Shown: piece after piece, positions 25,840-34,325 of the stretch
Numbering within the stretch: the stretch's first letter is position 1
How the letters are laid out: the number at the start of each line of letters is the position of its first letter
NCBI RefSeq assembly: GCF_001042595.1
Contig: NZ_AP012326.1
Span: forward strand, 2,170,001-2,234,000
Direction of reading: 5' to 3'
From: Bifidobacterium dentium JCM 1195 = DSM 20436
GTDB taxonomy: Bacteria; Actinomycetota; Actinomycetes; Actinomycetales; Bifidobacteriaceae
DNA length: 64,000 nt
The notes under the pieces: model-generated
Told to the model about the DNA's origin: nothing
What the model saw: the letters and a program-made list of their open reading frames with translations, nothing else
The model's database searches: none
Position numbers and translations under genes: made by a program

Positions 25840-27414
25840 TTACCGGCTGACGTCCCAGCTGAGGAGATCGTCGATGCTCTGACGGCGAATCATCACATGC
25901 GCATCGGTCTCGCCGATGCCGACGACCGCCGGAATCAACGCCTGATTGTAGTTGCTGGCCATGGTGCGCCCATACGCGCCGGTGACCGGCACCGCGAGGA
26001 TGTCGCCGCGCGTGATGTCGGCCGGCAGCCGCACTTCGTTCACGACGATGTCGCCGGATTCGCAGTGCATGCCCACCACACGGCACAGTTTGGTGTCGTC
26101 CGAACCCTTACGGTTGGCAAGCCGTGCGGTGTAGTCGGAGCCGTACAGGGCGGGACGAATGTTGTCGCTCATGCCGCCGTCGACGGATACGTACACACGT
26201 TCATGCACCGGATTGCCGGCCTTGTCGGTAGCGTCGCCATTCAGCCGCACCGGTTTGACGGTGCCCACACGGTAGAGCGTCACGCCGGTCGGCGCGACCG
26301 TCCAACGACCCGGTTCGAAGGAGATGACCGGGGCGGGCATGCCGAGCGCACGGTTCACGGTGGTGACCGCGTCGGCAAGACGGCCGAGTTCCACGTCGAT
26401 GTCCATGGAATCCTCGCCATCGGTGTAGGCCACGGAATAGCCGCCGCCCAGATCGACCTCCGGCAACGTGTACGCATCGGTGGCGTAGAAGGTCTTGCGT
26501 AGGAGCATCATGCGTTTCGCGGCTTGAATGAAGGCATCCGCATCATGAATGTTGGAGCCGATATGCGAGTGCACGCCGACCAGTTCAAGTACGTCCTGAT
26601 GGCGTTGGATATCCTTCAGCACGGCGAGCGCCGGTCCGTCGGCCACCATGGTCATGGCTTCGGCAAGTTTGCGATCGCCTTCCGAAACCTTCTCGTGGCT
26701 CATATCATACGGGTATTTGATGTCATACCGCAGGGCACGGTCGGAACCGGCCTCGCCCGACTGCTCCCCCAGCCTTGCATTGCTTCCTGCCGGAGTCACG
26801 TCGGTCAGATCGTCCAGCACGCTCAGCTTGCTCGCGTCGGCGTCCACCGGCAGCAACGCCACGCCGAATTTCTGATCCTCGTGCGCGGTCGAAACGAATT
26901 CGTGACCGCCCGCATGGATGCCGGAGGTGACGCGCAGCATCACCCGTGCTCGCTTGCCAAGACGTTTGGCGATGTCGGCGATGCGAGCGGGCTCGTTCGG
27001 CTCGTCCACCACGATTTTGGCGAATCCCTGTTCGATGGCGAGCGCGATTTCCTCATCGGATTTGTTGTTGCCGTGCAATACGAGCCTACGGCCCGGAACG
27101 CCTGCGGCGAGCGCGATGCGCATCTCGCCCATGGTGCAGGTGTCGATGAGCATGCCCGCTTCGGTGACGATGCGGCAGATCTCCTTGGACAGCAATGCCT
27201 TGCCGGCGAAGCTTACGTGCGTGACGGTGTTGTTGAACGCATTGCCTGCGGATGTTACGAATTTCGAGGCGCGCGCACGCACTTCATCGGTGTCGATGAC
27301 GTAGAGCGGCGAGCCGAATTCGTCGAGCAGGCTTTCGGCGGTGCGACCGTGGAAGGTGATTTCACCGTTGTCGTTCACGGCCGACCCGGCCGGCCAAATC
27401 GGGGTGATGGGCAT
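25840..27414 (-). CDS. lysA: Diaminopimelate decarboxylase
   Basis: Makes L-lysine from meso-diaminopimelate with pyridoxal phosphate. The 524-residue product is longer than usual (about 420-450). Its fold-III markers are visible: FAGKALLSKEICRIV with the PLP lysine, 'LVLHGNNKSDEEIALAIEQG', GVHSHIGSNIHDADAF, VDLGGGYSVAYT, ISFEPGR, and MHCESGDIV in the C-terminal half. Extra length includes an acidic/Ser-rich insert near residues 190-225. I chose the ATG at 27414, with GTGAGG six bases upstream, over a GTG at 27426. It follows argS with almost no gap. Confidence 0.95.
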   Translation of the reverse strand: MPITPIWPAGSAVNDNGEITFHGRTAESLLDEFGSPLYVIDTDEVRARASKFVTSAGNAFNNTVTHVSFAGKALLSKEICRIVTEAGMLIDTCTMGEMRIALAAGVPGRRLVLHGNNKSDEEIALAIEQGFAKIVVDEPNEPARIADIAKRLGKRARVMLRVTSGIHAGGHEFVSTAHEDQKFGVALLPVDADASKLSVLDDLTDVTPAGSNARLGEQSGEAGSDRALRYDIKYPYDMSHEKVSEGDRKLAEAMTMVADGPALAVLKDIQRHQDVLELVGVHSHIGSNIHDADAFIQAAKRMMLLRKTFYATDAYTLPEVDLGGGYSVAYTDGEDSMDIDVELGRLADAVTTVNRALGMPAPVISFEPGRWTVAPTGVTLYRVGTVKPVRLNGDATDKAGNPVHERVYVSVDGGMSDNIRPALYGSDYTARLANRKGSDDTKLCRVVGMHCESGDIVVNEVRLPADITRGDILAVPVTGAYGRTMASNYNQALIPAVVGIGETDAHVMIRRQSIDDLLSWDVSR

Positions 27415-27422
27415 GTTCGGCC

Positions 27423-29213
27423 TCACATCCTGTCGGGGGCGGTGACGCCGAGTAGGTCAAGACCTTCGGCGATTACGGTCCGGACGGCGTCGTTGAGCTT
27501 CAGGCGTGCGGCGGCGCGAGCCGGTTCCGGAGCCTTGGCGATGCGCACGGCCTCGGCGTCCTCTCCGCGGGCTTCCGGGTCGGTGAGTGCCATCGGCACC
27601 ACGCGTTCCACGTTGTACCACTTGTGGTAGGTGGCGGCAAGGTCCTCAAGGTAGTGGGCCACGCGGTGCGGCGCGCGCAGATCGCCGGCTTCCCGAAGCA
27701 GGGCCGGCCACTGGGCCAAGGCGGCGAGCACTTCGCCATCGGCCACGGTGTCGAGCAGGCTCACGTCGGCGCCATCGTAGGTGATGCCGGCCGCGGCCGC
27801 GTTGCGGTCCACGTTGCAGGAACGGGCATGCGCATATTGCACGTAGTACACCGGATTTTCGTTGGAATGCGATGCAAGCAGGTTCAGGTCGATGTCGACC
27901 GGGGAGTTGTAGTCGGTGCGGGCCAGCGAGTAGCGGGAGGCGTCCACACCGATGGCCTCGGTCAGATCGTCGATGGTCACGACGTTGCCGGCGCGCTTCG
28001 ACATACGTACGGCCTTGCCGTCCTTCATCACGTTGACGAGCTGGCCGATGAGAATCTGCATGTTCCTGCCCGGTTCGTCACCGAATGCGGCGCACATGGC
28101 CATCATGCGGCCGATGTAGCCGTGGTGGTCGGCGCCGAGCATGTAGATGGCCACGTCCGCCGGATCGGCTTCGCGATGGCGCTTGTTGCGATAGTAGGCG
28201 ATGTCGGCGGCGAAGTAGGCGTAGTTGCCGTCGGACTTGATGATTACACGATCCTTGTCGTCGCCATGCTTGGTGGATTCGAACCAGGTGGCGCCGTCCT
28301 TTTCGTAGATGTCGCCGCGTTCGCGCAGGTCGGCGATGGCCTTGTCGACCTCGCCGTTCGAGTACAGGCTGTTCTCGTGGAACCACACGTCGAAGTTCAC
28401 GCGGAAGTTCTTCATGGATCTGCGGATTTCGTCGAACATCATCGGCACTGCGCGCTTGCGGAATTCCTCACGCTGTTCGGAGTCACCTTCGCCGAGCGGT
28501 TCGCCCTTGTCGTCCTTGCCGCCGTCGATGCGCGGCAGATCGAGGATGTCGATGCCGTCGGACTTGGCTTCATCGATGACGCGCTGCGCGATTTCATCGA
28601 TATAGGCACCCTTGTAGCCGTCGATCGGGGTCTCTTCGCCGTGGGCGGCCGCCACGAGGGATTTGGCGAAACGGTTGATCTGCTCGCCATGGTCATTGAA
28701 GTAGTATTCGCGCACGACCTTGGCGCCATTGGCTTCGAGCACGCGGGCCATGGAGTCGCCGACGGCGGCCCAGCGAGTGCCGCCGATATGGATGGGGCCG
28801 GTCGGGTTGGCGGAGACGAATTCGAGATTCAGGGTCTCACCGCCGAGATGGTCGTTCTTGCCGTAGGCGTTGCCTGCCTCAAGCACGGCATCGACCACGG
28901 CCGCTGCGGAAGCGGAGTCGAGCACGATGTTGATGAAGCCGGGACCGGCCACTTCCACGGACTTGATACCGTCGGACTGGGCCAGTTCGGCCGCGAACAG
29001 CTCAGCCAGATCGTGAGGTTTCATACCGGCTTTTTTAGCCAGCTGCATGGCCGCATTGGAGGCCCAGTCGCCGTGTGCGCGGTCCTTCGGGCGCATCACG
29101 GTGAGCTTGGACACCGGGGGGATCAGCTCGTCGGTCAGGGTGCCTGCCTTACCGGCGGCAACGAGAGCATGGGCAATCTTGGAAATCAGTTCACTTAACG
29201 CTTCTGGGCTCAT
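27423..29213 (-). CDS. argS: Arginyl-tRNA synthetase
   Basis: Charges tRNA-Arg. The 596-residue protein has the class-I HIGH-type motif in SANPTGPIHIGGTRWAAVGD, the mid-domain ADHHGYIGRMMAMCAAFGD, and a KMSKS-like VRMSKRAGNVVTIDDL. The C-terminal anticodon-binding domain is present and the end RLKLNDAVRTVIAEGLDLLG is family-typical. It is the first gene of argS-lysA; the lysA start lies about 8 bases past the argS stop. A tRNA-Arg(CCG) gene lies 2.2 kb away. Confidence 0.97.
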   Translation of the reverse strand: MSPEALSELISKIAHALVAAGKAGTLTDELIPPVSKLTVMRPKDRAHGDWASNAAMQLAKKAGMKPHDLAELFAAELAQSDGIKSVEVAGPGFINIVLDSASAAAVVDAVLEAGNAYGKNDHLGGETLNLEFVSANPTGPIHIGGTRWAAVGDSMARVLEANGAKVVREYYFNDHGEQINRFAKSLVAAAHGEETPIDGYKGAYIDEIAQRVIDEAKSDGIDILDLPRIDGGKDDKGEPLGEGDSEQREEFRKRAVPMMFDEIRRSMKNFRVNFDVWFHENSLYSNGEVDKAIADLRERGDIYEKDGATWFESTKHGDDKDRVIIKSDGNYAYFAADIAYYRNKRHREADPADVAIYMLGADHHGYIGRMMAMCAAFGDEPGRNMQILIGQLVNVMKDGKAVRMSKRAGNVVTIDDLTEAIGVDASRYSLARTDYNSPVDIDLNLLASHSNENPVYYVQYAHARSCNVDRNAAAAGITYDGADVSLLDTVADGEVLAALAQWPALLREAGDLRAPHRVAHYLEDLAATYHKWYNVERVVPMALTDPEARGEDAEAVRIAKAPEPARAAARLKLNDAVRTVIAEGLDLLGVTAPDRM

Positions 29214-29276
29214 TCTCCCCAGTCTACCGAGCGCGCCGACAGAACCCCGGCCCGAGCCCGCACGCCTCTTCCTCTC

Positions 29277-30695
29277 CTAGTCGGAATCGGAGGAATCGAA
29301 TCTGGTCTTGAGGTAGTAGCCGGCATAGCAGAGGGCCACAAACGGAATCATGTACAGTAGCGTGGAACGCTGGGAGGGGTCGAGTACGACCAATGCCAGA
29401 GCCCCGACGCACATCACGATCGCGGCGATCGGCACGAACGGATAGCCGGGCGCCCGGTACCTGAGTTCGTCAACCGCATGCCCTTCCGCCAGCCATTGAC
29501 GGCGGAAGCGAATATGGCACACGGATACCGACGCCCACACCACCAGCGTAGCCAGACCCGACACGGCTACCAACGCCAGATACACGGTGGAGGCGGCCAC
29601 TACGGAGGAAAGCAGCGCCAGCAGGCTTCCCGCCATGCTGAACATCACCGCGAACACCGGCACGCCATGGAAGTTCGTTCTGCCCAGCACACGTGGAATC
29701 ATGCCCTCCCTGGCCAGAGACCACACCATGCGCGAACACACATACAGACCGGAATTCGCAGCGGACAGCACGGCCGTCAACACCACGAAATTCATTACGT
29801 CACCGGCAAACGGCATGCCTATCGACTGGAACACCAGCACGAACGGACTGGTGTCGACACCCGACTTGTGCCACGGAATCAACGCGGCCATCACCGCAAT
29901 CGAGCCGATGAAGAAAATCGCCAGACGCAACACCGTCGTATGCACGGCCTTCGGAATCGCCTTCGACGGATCTTTCGTCTCTCCGGCCGCAACACCGACG
30001 ACTTCGGTTCCCGAAAACGCGAACACAACCGTCAGCAGCGTCGAGAAAATCGGCAGCACACCGTTCGGCAGCCATCCGTCGGCGGAATAGTTCCCGAACA
30101 ACGGCGCATGCGTATAGCCGGCAATCGGAATCACGCCGAATATCGCCAGCAAACCGATCACGATGAACGCAATGATCGCGAAGACCTTGATCGACGCGAA
30201 CCAGAATTCCGATTCACCATACAACCGTACCGACAGTACGTTGAGCAACAAGACGACCGCGATGAACATGGCCGACCATGCCCAAGCGGGAGAACGCGGA
30301 AACCACCGTTGCATCAACAGGCCGGCGGCGGTGAATTCCGAAGCGAGCGCCACCGCCCAATTGAGCCAGTACAGTACGGCGATGGTGAAGGCGGTGCCGG
30401 GGCCGATGAACCGCTTCGCATACAGGTGGAAGCTGCCGGCATACGGCATGGCCACCGACAGTTCGCCGAGGCTGAGCATGATGAAATATACGAGCACGGA
30501 GCCGATGCCGTATGCGATGATCGCGCCAAGCGGCCCCGCCTGATGAATCGTGTAGCCGGAGCTCAGGAACAGGCCCGTGCCGATTACGCCGCCCAGCGAG
30601 ATCATGGTCAGATGGCGGGTCTCCATCTTGCGTTCGAGCCCGCCCTGCTCGCGTTCGACCGCGGTTTCATCGCCGCTTCCGGACTGCATGGTCAT
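29277..30695 (-). CDS. Amino-acid permease (APC family, LysP/AAT type)
   Basis: A 472-residue inner-membrane importer of the amino acid-polyamine-organocation superfamily with about 12 hydrophobic helices. The first helix holds the substrate-binding signature 'MISLGGVIGTGLFLSSGYTI' and is followed by GPLGAIIAYGIGSVLVYFIM and GELSVAMPYAGSFHLYAKRF. 'FAFSGTEVVGVAAGETKDP' is the classical helix-6 motif. The start at 30695 is set by AAGGAG nine bases upstream. The longer frame adds 69 unlikely residues. Basic amino acids are common substrates of this branch, and argS and lysA lie upstream, but the substrate is not proven. Confidence 0.9.
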   Translation of the reverse strand: MTMQSGSGDETAVEREQGGLERKMETRHLTMISLGGVIGTGLFLSSGYTIHQAGPLGAIIAYGIGSVLVYFIMLSLGELSVAMPYAGSFHLYAKRFIGPGTAFTIAVLYWLNWAVALASEFTAAGLLMQRWFPRSPAWAWSAMFIAVVLLLNVLSVRLYGESEFWFASIKVFAIIAFIVIGLLAIFGVIPIAGYTHAPLFGNYSADGWLPNGVLPIFSTLLTVVFAFSGTEVVGVAAGETKDPSKAIPKAVHTTVLRLAIFFIGSIAVMAALIPWHKSGVDTSPFVLVFQSIGMPFAGDVMNFVVLTAVLSAANSGLYVCSRMVWSLAREGMIPRVLGRTNFHGVPVFAVMFSMAGSLLALLSSVVAASTVYLALVAVSGLATLVVWASVSVCHIRFRRQWLAEGHAVDELRYRAPGYPFVPIAAIVMCVGALALVVLDPSQRSTLLYMIPFVALCYAGYYLKTRFDSSDSD

Positions 30696-30932
30696 TCGTT
30701 CCAACTCCTTGCCTGCCTCCGCATGTGCGCCATGGCCGGGCGCGTCCATCATGACATTACACGGCATGTCTGAAGTCGGCCGGGACGAATCGGCACGAAC
30801 GAATGGAAGAGTAAGAGCGCCATACGCCGTTGTACGGCACCCGATTGGTGAGGAATCCCGCCTTACACGATGCCTCGGGCAATATGCGCGAGGCATTCCC
30901 ATGCGGCGGGATTCGGCATACCGTCTGATGGA

Positions 30933-31322
30933 TCAGAGAACCGCGATGGCGTCGATCTCAACAAGAGCGCCCTTCGGAATCATATTGTTGCCGAAGGCGA
31001 CTCGTGCCGGCTTCACGGAGCCGATGAACGCCTGCGCATAAACGGCGTCGACCTCTTTGAAGTCCTCGACGTCCTTCAGGTAGATGGTGGCGCGGCACAC
31101 ATGTTCGATGCCGGTTCCGGCAGTGTCGAGAATGTGCTTGATGTTCTTCAGGGCCTGTGCTGCCTGCTCGCCCGCGGTGTCACCCGCCAGTTCGCCAGTG
31201 GTCGGATCGATGCCCAGCTGACCGGAGACGAATACGAATCCATTGGCCTTGACTGCCTGGCTGTATGCTCCCAGGGCGGCAGGCGCTTCGGAAGTCGCCA
31301 CCGCTTCCATCTTCTCGCTCAT
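30933..31322 (-). CDS. Reactive intermediate deaminase (RidA/YjgF family)
   Basis: A 129-residue RidA-type protein, which hydrolyses reactive enamine and imine intermediates produced by PLP enzymes. Family signatures: APAALGAYSQAVKANGFVFV, SGQLGIDPTTGEL, the arginine in HVCRATIYLKDVEDF, and 'PARVAFGNNMIPKGALVEID' at the C-terminus. The start at 31322 has AAAGGAGAG upstream. It lies 45 bp downstream of tRNA-Arg on the same strand and may be read through from it. Confidence 0.94.
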   Translation of the reverse strand: MSEKMEAVATSEAPAALGAYSQAVKANGFVFVSGQLGIDPTTGELAGDTAGEQAAQALKNIKHILDTAGTGIEHVCRATIYLKDVEDFKEVDAVYAQAFIGSVKPARVAFGNNMIPKGALVEIDAIAVL

Positions 31323-31367
31323 ATTTTCTCTCCTTTGAACGCACACCGTTGCGCGGCGAACGCGAGT

Positions 31368-31439
31368 GGGCTTGATGGGGATCGAACCCACGACCTTCTG
31401 TTCCGGAGACAGACGCTCTATCCACTGAGCTACAAACCC
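31368..31439 (-). tRNA. tRNA-Arg(CCG)
   Basis: The minus strand folds into a cloverleaf: acceptor GGGTTTG/CAAGCCC (one G-T pair), D-arm, anticodon stem TCTGT/ACAGA around the loop CTCCGGA, and T-arm GTGGG-TTCGATC-CCCAT (approximate). The anticodon is CCG, which reads the Arg codon CGG. No CCA is encoded. Confidence 0.93.
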
Positions 31440-31564
31440 GTGCGTCACCCTACTTTACACGCTCTTTTCCGCAATATGCGCAATCGTGAGCAAATTCCGT
31501 TGAAAAAACCTGTGATTCGGCCGAAAAACATTACGTTCTCGCCGTTTTCCAAGAATGTCGACAT

Positions 31565-31570
31565 TACACT
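31565..31570 (+). promoter_or_regulatory. -10 hexamer of a probable leaderless transcript
   Basis: TACACT ends six bases before the ATG at 31577, which places the expected transcription start at or near the start codon. No clear -35 box is visible. Confidence 0.4.
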
Positions 31571-31576
31571 GGGGCT

Positions 31577-32203
31577 ATGGGAGAGCATATGAACGATTTC
31601 GAGTACACGCGCCGTTTCTTCTGCCGCGCGATGCCCACCGAATTGGATGATGGGGACAATCCCACTCTGATCGTGCAAAGCTATTACGTGCACGAAGGCG
31701 GCTACGCGCTGCGCGTACGGCTGAAGACGCGTTCCGTGCGTCTTGACATGTCGCCCGACGTTCAACCGTTGCAGATTCTGGAACGGTATCGCGACGACTT
31801 TCGTTCCGGCTCAATCAGCGTGAAGGGCCCTTCCGTCGGCGGCACGCGTTATGAAGCCAGCCGCGACATCGACGCCCGCATCGCCGGCGAACTGATCCGT
31901 CGTGGCGGCGAGGTGACCATCAAGAACCGGTTCAGCGATTGGATCGACGAGGATGGCTGGAACATCGACGTATTCGGCGGGGCCAACGCTCCCCTGATCA
32001 TCGCCGAAGCGCAACGCATCGGACCGGTCACGAACCTGGTGATTCCGAAATTCTGCACCACCGAAATCACCGATCAGCCCCGCTTCAGCAACGAGGGACT
32101 GGCCGCGAAGCCATACTCGCTGTGGCAGTCGGAGTTCGAGCGGGAACTGGAGGCGCAGGGGCCCCGGTTCCTTGAACTGTTCGGCAAGAACCGCATGGAA
32201 TAG
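31577..32203 (+). CDS. CYTH-domain protein (triphosphate tunnel fold)
   Basis: A 208-residue protein with CYTH-type sequence: an N-terminal FEYTRRFFCRAMPTEL in place of the usual EIERKF motif, basic residues in 'YALRVRLKTRSVRLDM', and the C-terminal VIPKFCTTEITDQPRFSNEG, a family-typical block. CYTH proteins act on triphosphates such as inorganic tripolyphosphate or ThTP. The real substrate is unknown. The start could be the ATG at 31577 or a second ATG at 31589. The first fits a leaderless transcript, and the second has GGAGAG only three bases away. It is a single gene between tRNA-Arg and a convergent CnoX-like gene. Confidence 0.75.
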   Translation: MGEHMNDFEYTRRFFCRAMPTELDDGDNPTLIVQSYYVHEGGYALRVRLKTRSVRLDMSPDVQPLQILERYRDDFRSGSISVKGPSVGGTRYEASRDIDARIAGELIRRGGEVTIKNRFSDWIDEDGWNIDVFGGANAPLIIAEAQRIGPVTNLVIPKFCTTEITDQPRFSNEGLAAKPYSLWQSEFERELEAQGPRFLELFGKNRME

Positions 32204-32243
32204 CGGTCCGACCGCCATTGAGCGCCGGTCGCGATCAGTACGA

Positions 32244-33212
32244 TCAGTACATGAGCGTGGCCAGACGGCGCCGCGCACGCTTCAGACGCTCATCGGATGG
32301 TTCCGGAATGGTGAAATATTCAAGCAGACGCTGGCGTACCGGCTCGATATCGGCCTTGTGCCCGGCGGCCACGAAATCCAGCAGACGATCGAAGGCGTCC
32401 TGAATCTGGCCGCCGATCATGTCGATGTCGGCCACGGCAAGCTGCGCATCCACATCATTCGGATGCTCGGCGGCCGCAGCACGCACCTCACGCACGTTGG
32501 CGGAGCCGGAACGGGCCAGCAGCAGCGCCTTCGCACGTTCGCGAGCCGCGCGGGAGTCGTTCGGATCGGATTCCAGCACCTTTCCGTATGCGGCCGCGGC
32601 ACCTGCATAATCGCCTTGCTGGGCCAACATGTAGGCCTCCTGATGTTCCGGCGGTATCTGGTCCTGGGCGGAAGCGGCGGATGCGGAATTGGCCGCATCG
32701 GAATCCGGATCGCCCGAATACGGCGCGGAACCGGTCACACCGGCCTGCTGGGCCGCAGCGATCAGCTTCGGCACCACGACTTCGGTGATCTGCTGCAGCT
32801 CCTCATCGGACGGCAGGCCCTGCAGAATCGGCATCGGACGACCGCCGATCAGTGCGAAAAGCGCCGGCGCTCCCTGCACTTGGAAGGCCTGCGCAATCGA
32901 AGGATTGGATGCGATGTCGATACGGGACAACTGGATCTGGCCGTTGAGCTGGTTCACGGCATCGCCCAGTTTGCGGGCCATGTCGAACAGACGGTCGTCG
33001 GTCGGCACCCACAGCAATAGCAGAATCGGGAACGTGGTCGAAGTCTGCACCATGGCCTGGAACGTGCCCTCCGTGGTGTCGATCACGTAGCCGCCCGCAG
33101 CCGGAGCACCGCCGGCCTGCCCGGGCTCGGCCTTCACCTGATGCTTAAGCGCCTCCAAATCAACGGCTCCAGCCAATGAAACTCCCGGATTGAACGGCCT
33201 TTGTTCTGCCAT
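32244..33212 (-). CDS. Thioredoxin-domain plus TPR co-chaperone (CnoX/YbbN-like)
   Basis: The 322-residue protein has a thioredoxin-like domain (about residues 45-155) with no CxxC: the position reads LLLLWVPTDDRLF, so it cannot act as an oxidoreductase in the usual way. 'QLSRIDIASNPSIAQAFQVQ' and GAPALFALIGGRPM are typical of the fold. An Ala/Ser/Asp-rich linker (about 180-200) leads to a C-terminal TPR-like region (YMLAQQGDYAGAAAAYGKVL). CnoX-type proteins hold unfolded clients for chaperonins. GGGAGG precedes the ATG at 33212. Confidence 0.85.
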   Translation of the reverse strand: MAEQRPFNPGVSLAGAVDLEALKHQVKAEPGQAGGAPAAGGYVIDTTEGTFQAMVQTSTTFPILLLLWVPTDDRLFDMARKLGDAVNQLNGQIQLSRIDIASNPSIAQAFQVQGAPALFALIGGRPMPILQGLPSDEELQQITEVVVPKLIAAAQQAGVTGSAPYSGDPDSDAANSASAASAQDQIPPEHQEAYMLAQQGDYAGAAAAYGKVLESDPNDSRAARERAKALLLARSGSANVREVRAAAAEHPNDVDAQLAVADIDMIGGQIQDAFDRLLDFVAAGHKADIEPVRQRLLEYFTIPEPSDERLKRARRRLATLMY

Positions 33213-33231
33213 GATGCCTCCCAAGACACAA

Positions 33232-33272
33232 AAATCGTTGCTGGCACCCACTATAGGTACCAGCAACGATTT
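33232..33272 (-). terminator. Terminator after the lipoprotein gene
   Basis: AAATCGTTGCTGG (33232-33244) pairs perfectly with CCAGCAACGATTT (33260-33272), and the stem continues inward with one mismatch. On the minus strand it is followed by TTTT. It ends the lipoprotein operon before the CnoX-like gene. Confidence 0.85.
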
Positions 33273-33320
33273 CAGTTCGGAGGTAGGGCCGCTTTCAGTT
33301 CCGGCCCGTCATGGCATCGT

Positions 33321-34325
33321 TCAGAGTGCTTCGACCTTGATGGGCTGGCGTTCCGAGCCCACGGCGGTAACCTGCTTGCCTGTGTTCGCCTTCGGAATAT
33401 ACAGCGCCACGACGTTCACATACGTGGTCTTCATGATGCTGGTGGCCTTGCCGTCGCCGAACAACGCCTTTTCGGCGTCGGAGGCCGGCTGCGATTCGCG
33501 GCCTTCGCCGGCGGAACGCGTCCATTCGGAATTGATCTGAGCCACCACCAGATCACCGCCGTCGGAGGAGCGCATCACGCATATTGCGTCATCCACCGGG
33601 GTGAAGGTCTGTTCCTGGGTGCCCTTGTTGAGTTCCATGGCCTTCTGCACCTGATCGGTCAGTTCCGATAGCTTCGTGCGCAAATCATCGTCGGCGAACT
33701 GCGAGGCATACTTGCTGTTCGCGCCGTGCTGCAACACGTCGGCGTATTCTTTGACCGCTTCCTTCGGCGTCATCAGCAGACCGGAATCCTTGTCGGTGCC
33801 CTGCTGGCTGCCGAGGCTCGCGATCTCGAACTTCGGCATCTTCACACCGGAGAACAGACGCGCCACACCCCACAGCTTGTAGTTCTGATGCGCGGAATCC
33901 TGCTTGAGCACCAGAAGACGCTTGGACTGCTGGTCCTCGGTGGTGGTGGTGATGGAGAACACCGTACGCGGCCAGCCGCTCTCGGTGGAGATGACGGTCT
34001 GCGCCAAATCGGTCGGAATGGTGGTCTTGCGGTCCAGATTGTCGGTGGCACGCGCCACTTCAAGCTCGCTGGTGCGAATGGTCAGTTCCGGGCCTGACAG
34101 GATCGTACCAAGTTCATCGGTATTGCGATCCTGATTGTACTGGTCGAGTGTTTTGAGGATCCGCGTACGGATCTTCTTTTCCTGTTCCGCAGTCAGATTC
34201 GGTGCCGCGGAGGACGACGACGTGGACGACGACGCTTTCGGTAACTGGCCTTCGCAGCCGCCCATGCCGATCATCAGTCCGACGGCGAGTACGGCCGCCG
34301 CGATTTTGCTGAAACGCTTACTCAT
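33321..34325 (-). CDS. Predicted lipoprotein of unknown function
   Basis: A 334-residue secreted lipoprotein. The leader MSKRFSKIAAAVLAVGLMIG ends in the lipobox MGGC near residue 24, followed by a Ser-rich linker of about 20 residues. The globular part (about 45-334) is conserved-looking and charged but carries no motif that I can name. The ATG at 34325 overlaps the stop of the upstream membrane-protein gene by one base (TGATG) and has AGAGG upstream, so the two are translationally coupled. Together they may form an envelope complex. A strong terminator follows. Confidence 0.8.
   Translation of the reverse strand: MSKRFSKIAAAVLAVGLMIGMGGCEGQLPKASSSTSSSSAAPNLTAEQEKKIRTRILKTLDQYNQDRNTDELGTILSGPELTIRTSELEVARATDNLDRKTTIPTDLAQTVISTESGWPRTVFSITTTTEDQQSKRLLVLKQDSAHQNYKLWGVARLFSGVKMPKFEIASLGSQQGTDKDSGLLMTPKEAVKEYADVLQHGANSKYASQFADDDLRTKLSELTDQVQKAMELNKGTQEQTFTPVDDAICVMRSSDGGDLVVAQINSEWTRSAGEGRESQPASDAEKALFGDGKATSIMKTTYVNVVALYIPKANTGKQVTAVGSERQPIKVEAL

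Noticed and set aside
27624..29198. 524-residue plus-strand open frame opposite argS
   Set aside because: Shadow of argS; His/Val-rich composition with no recognisable domain.
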